From: CANKHA01 sp963750965
GTDB lineage: Bacteria > Pseudomonadota > Alphaproteobacteria > Rhizobiales > Xanthobacteraceae
Assembly: GCA_963750965.1 (NCBI GenBank)
Contig: CAVVSK010000002.1
Location: 1 to 64,000, forward strand
Direction: 5' to 3'
DNA length: 64,000 nt
Numbering within the stretch: the first letter of the stretch is position 1; each line of letters starts with the position of its first letter. Position numbers and translations under genes: made by a program. Below the pieces are notes generated by a model that did no database searches, was not told the DNA's origin, and saw nothing but the letters and a program-made list of their open reading frames with translations. Positions 63,723-64,000 of this stretch are shown here, in pieces.

Positions 63723-64000
63723 GGTATTTTTACAACACCCAACTTAGCCAATAACGGCAGGCACAACTTTGATTTTTGAAAAACCAAAAAGCCTTCTTGT
63801 CTTACTTCTTATCTTACTTCTTATCTTACTTCTGTTACTTACTTGTCTTTCAATAATAGATTCATTGGATATGGGAGGATGGAATCGGAATGGTGCACGC
63901 TGATGCGGATCGCCGGACGTCGGCGCCTCAACCAACAATCGGCCAGCGACACACCTGACGGTAAAGATCGGCGGTAAAACTGGTGGCGTCCGCTTCATTG
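63723..64000. other. AT-rich non-coding end of window
   Basis: No convincing gene. AT-rich compared with the rest of the window, with the tandem repeat at 63793. A minus-strand open frame over it encodes the repeat as Lys-Ile-Arg-Ser and lacks any family feature. Confidence 0.5.
63793..63833. repeat. 12-base tandem repeat, about 3.4 copies
   Basis: CTTCTTGTCTTA, CTTCTTATCTTA, CTTCTTATCTTA, then CTTCT before the pattern degrades. Units are adjacent with one substitution. Pyrimidine-rich on the plus strand. Likely slipped-strand expansion; no spacers, so not CRISPR. Confidence 0.85.

Noticed and set aside
63793..63833. Possible CRISPR array
   Set aside because: Units are 12 bases, directly adjacent, with no spacers.
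63744..63998. Minus-strand open frame of 84 codons
   Set aside because: Much of it is the translated 12-base tandem repeat; no ribosome site or family similarity.

Overview
The window is 64 kb of a catabolic gene island from an alphaproteobacterium, most likely a Bradyrhizobium-like member of the Hyphomicrobiales. I base this on the gene content (Bug solute receptors, MmgE/PrpD enzymes, N-methylhydantoinase-type pairs, opine-type oxidases, polar amino acid ABC transporters) and on two copies of an interspersed repeat rich in CAGGGAA, a kind I recall from Bradyrhizobium genomes. No rRNA, tRNA or CRISPR was seen.

Layout. (1) 0-5.3 kb: two Bug receptors and an M20 amidohydrolase, divergent from an alpha/beta hydrolase. 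(2) 5.4-12.1 kb: a segment bracketed by two direct repeat copies, holding an ALDH7 dehydrogenase, a hydroxyisobutyrate-dehydrogenase-like gene with a frameshift, an enolase-superfamily enzyme, an MmgE/PrpD gene and gene debris. (3) 12.2-28.3 kb, minus strand ('block A'): a tautomerase, an aldehyde dehydrogenase, a complete polar amino acid ABC transporter, a MocR regulator, PrpF, three MmgE/PrpD genes and a HyuA/HyuB pair. (4) 28.5-35.5 kb, plus strand: an FAD oxidase, a class III aminotransferase, a lone molybdenum hydroxylase large subunit and LeuC/LeuD homologues. (5) 35.6-62.3 kb, minus strand ('block B'), an almost unbroken gene train: semialdehyde dehydrogenase, three ABC receptors, two permeases and an ATPase, six MmgE/PrpD genes, PrpF, an EamA exporter, opine-oxidase-like subunits, HyuA/HyuB, an epimerase and two GntR/FCD regulators. 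(6) 62.3-64 kb: small unrelated genes, a palindrome and a short tandem repeat.

The window carries ten MmgE/PrpD genes. Four subfamilies appear twice, once in block A and once in block B or twice within B, and one two-gene tandem is conserved between blocks. PrpF, HyuAB, ABC and oxidase modules are also duplicated. The combination (Mo hydroxylase, ring-opening HyuAB, flavin oxidases, PrpF isomerase, MmgE/PrpD, LeuCD-type hydratase, semialdehyde dehydrogenases) suggests degradation of an imported nitrogen-containing polycarboxylate through branched unsaturated di- or tricarboxylates. The substrate is unknown.

Two features stand out. Three promoters of block A and the plus-strand cluster share a motif, TGTA-N4/5-TACA-N7-AATTGACC, which I assign by inference to the local MocR regulator. 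In addition, several micro-ORFs (27-54 codons) sit just upstream of MmgE/PrpD or PrpF genes and end in ATGA overlaps; two are recognisable leftovers of LeuC and of a PEP-mutase/isocitrate-lyase protein, and a LeuD leftover lies nearby. Many block B genes, mainly from 50.6 to 62.3 kb, carry single-base frameshifts, mostly one added base and often next to a repeated base, which look more like sequencing errors than decay.
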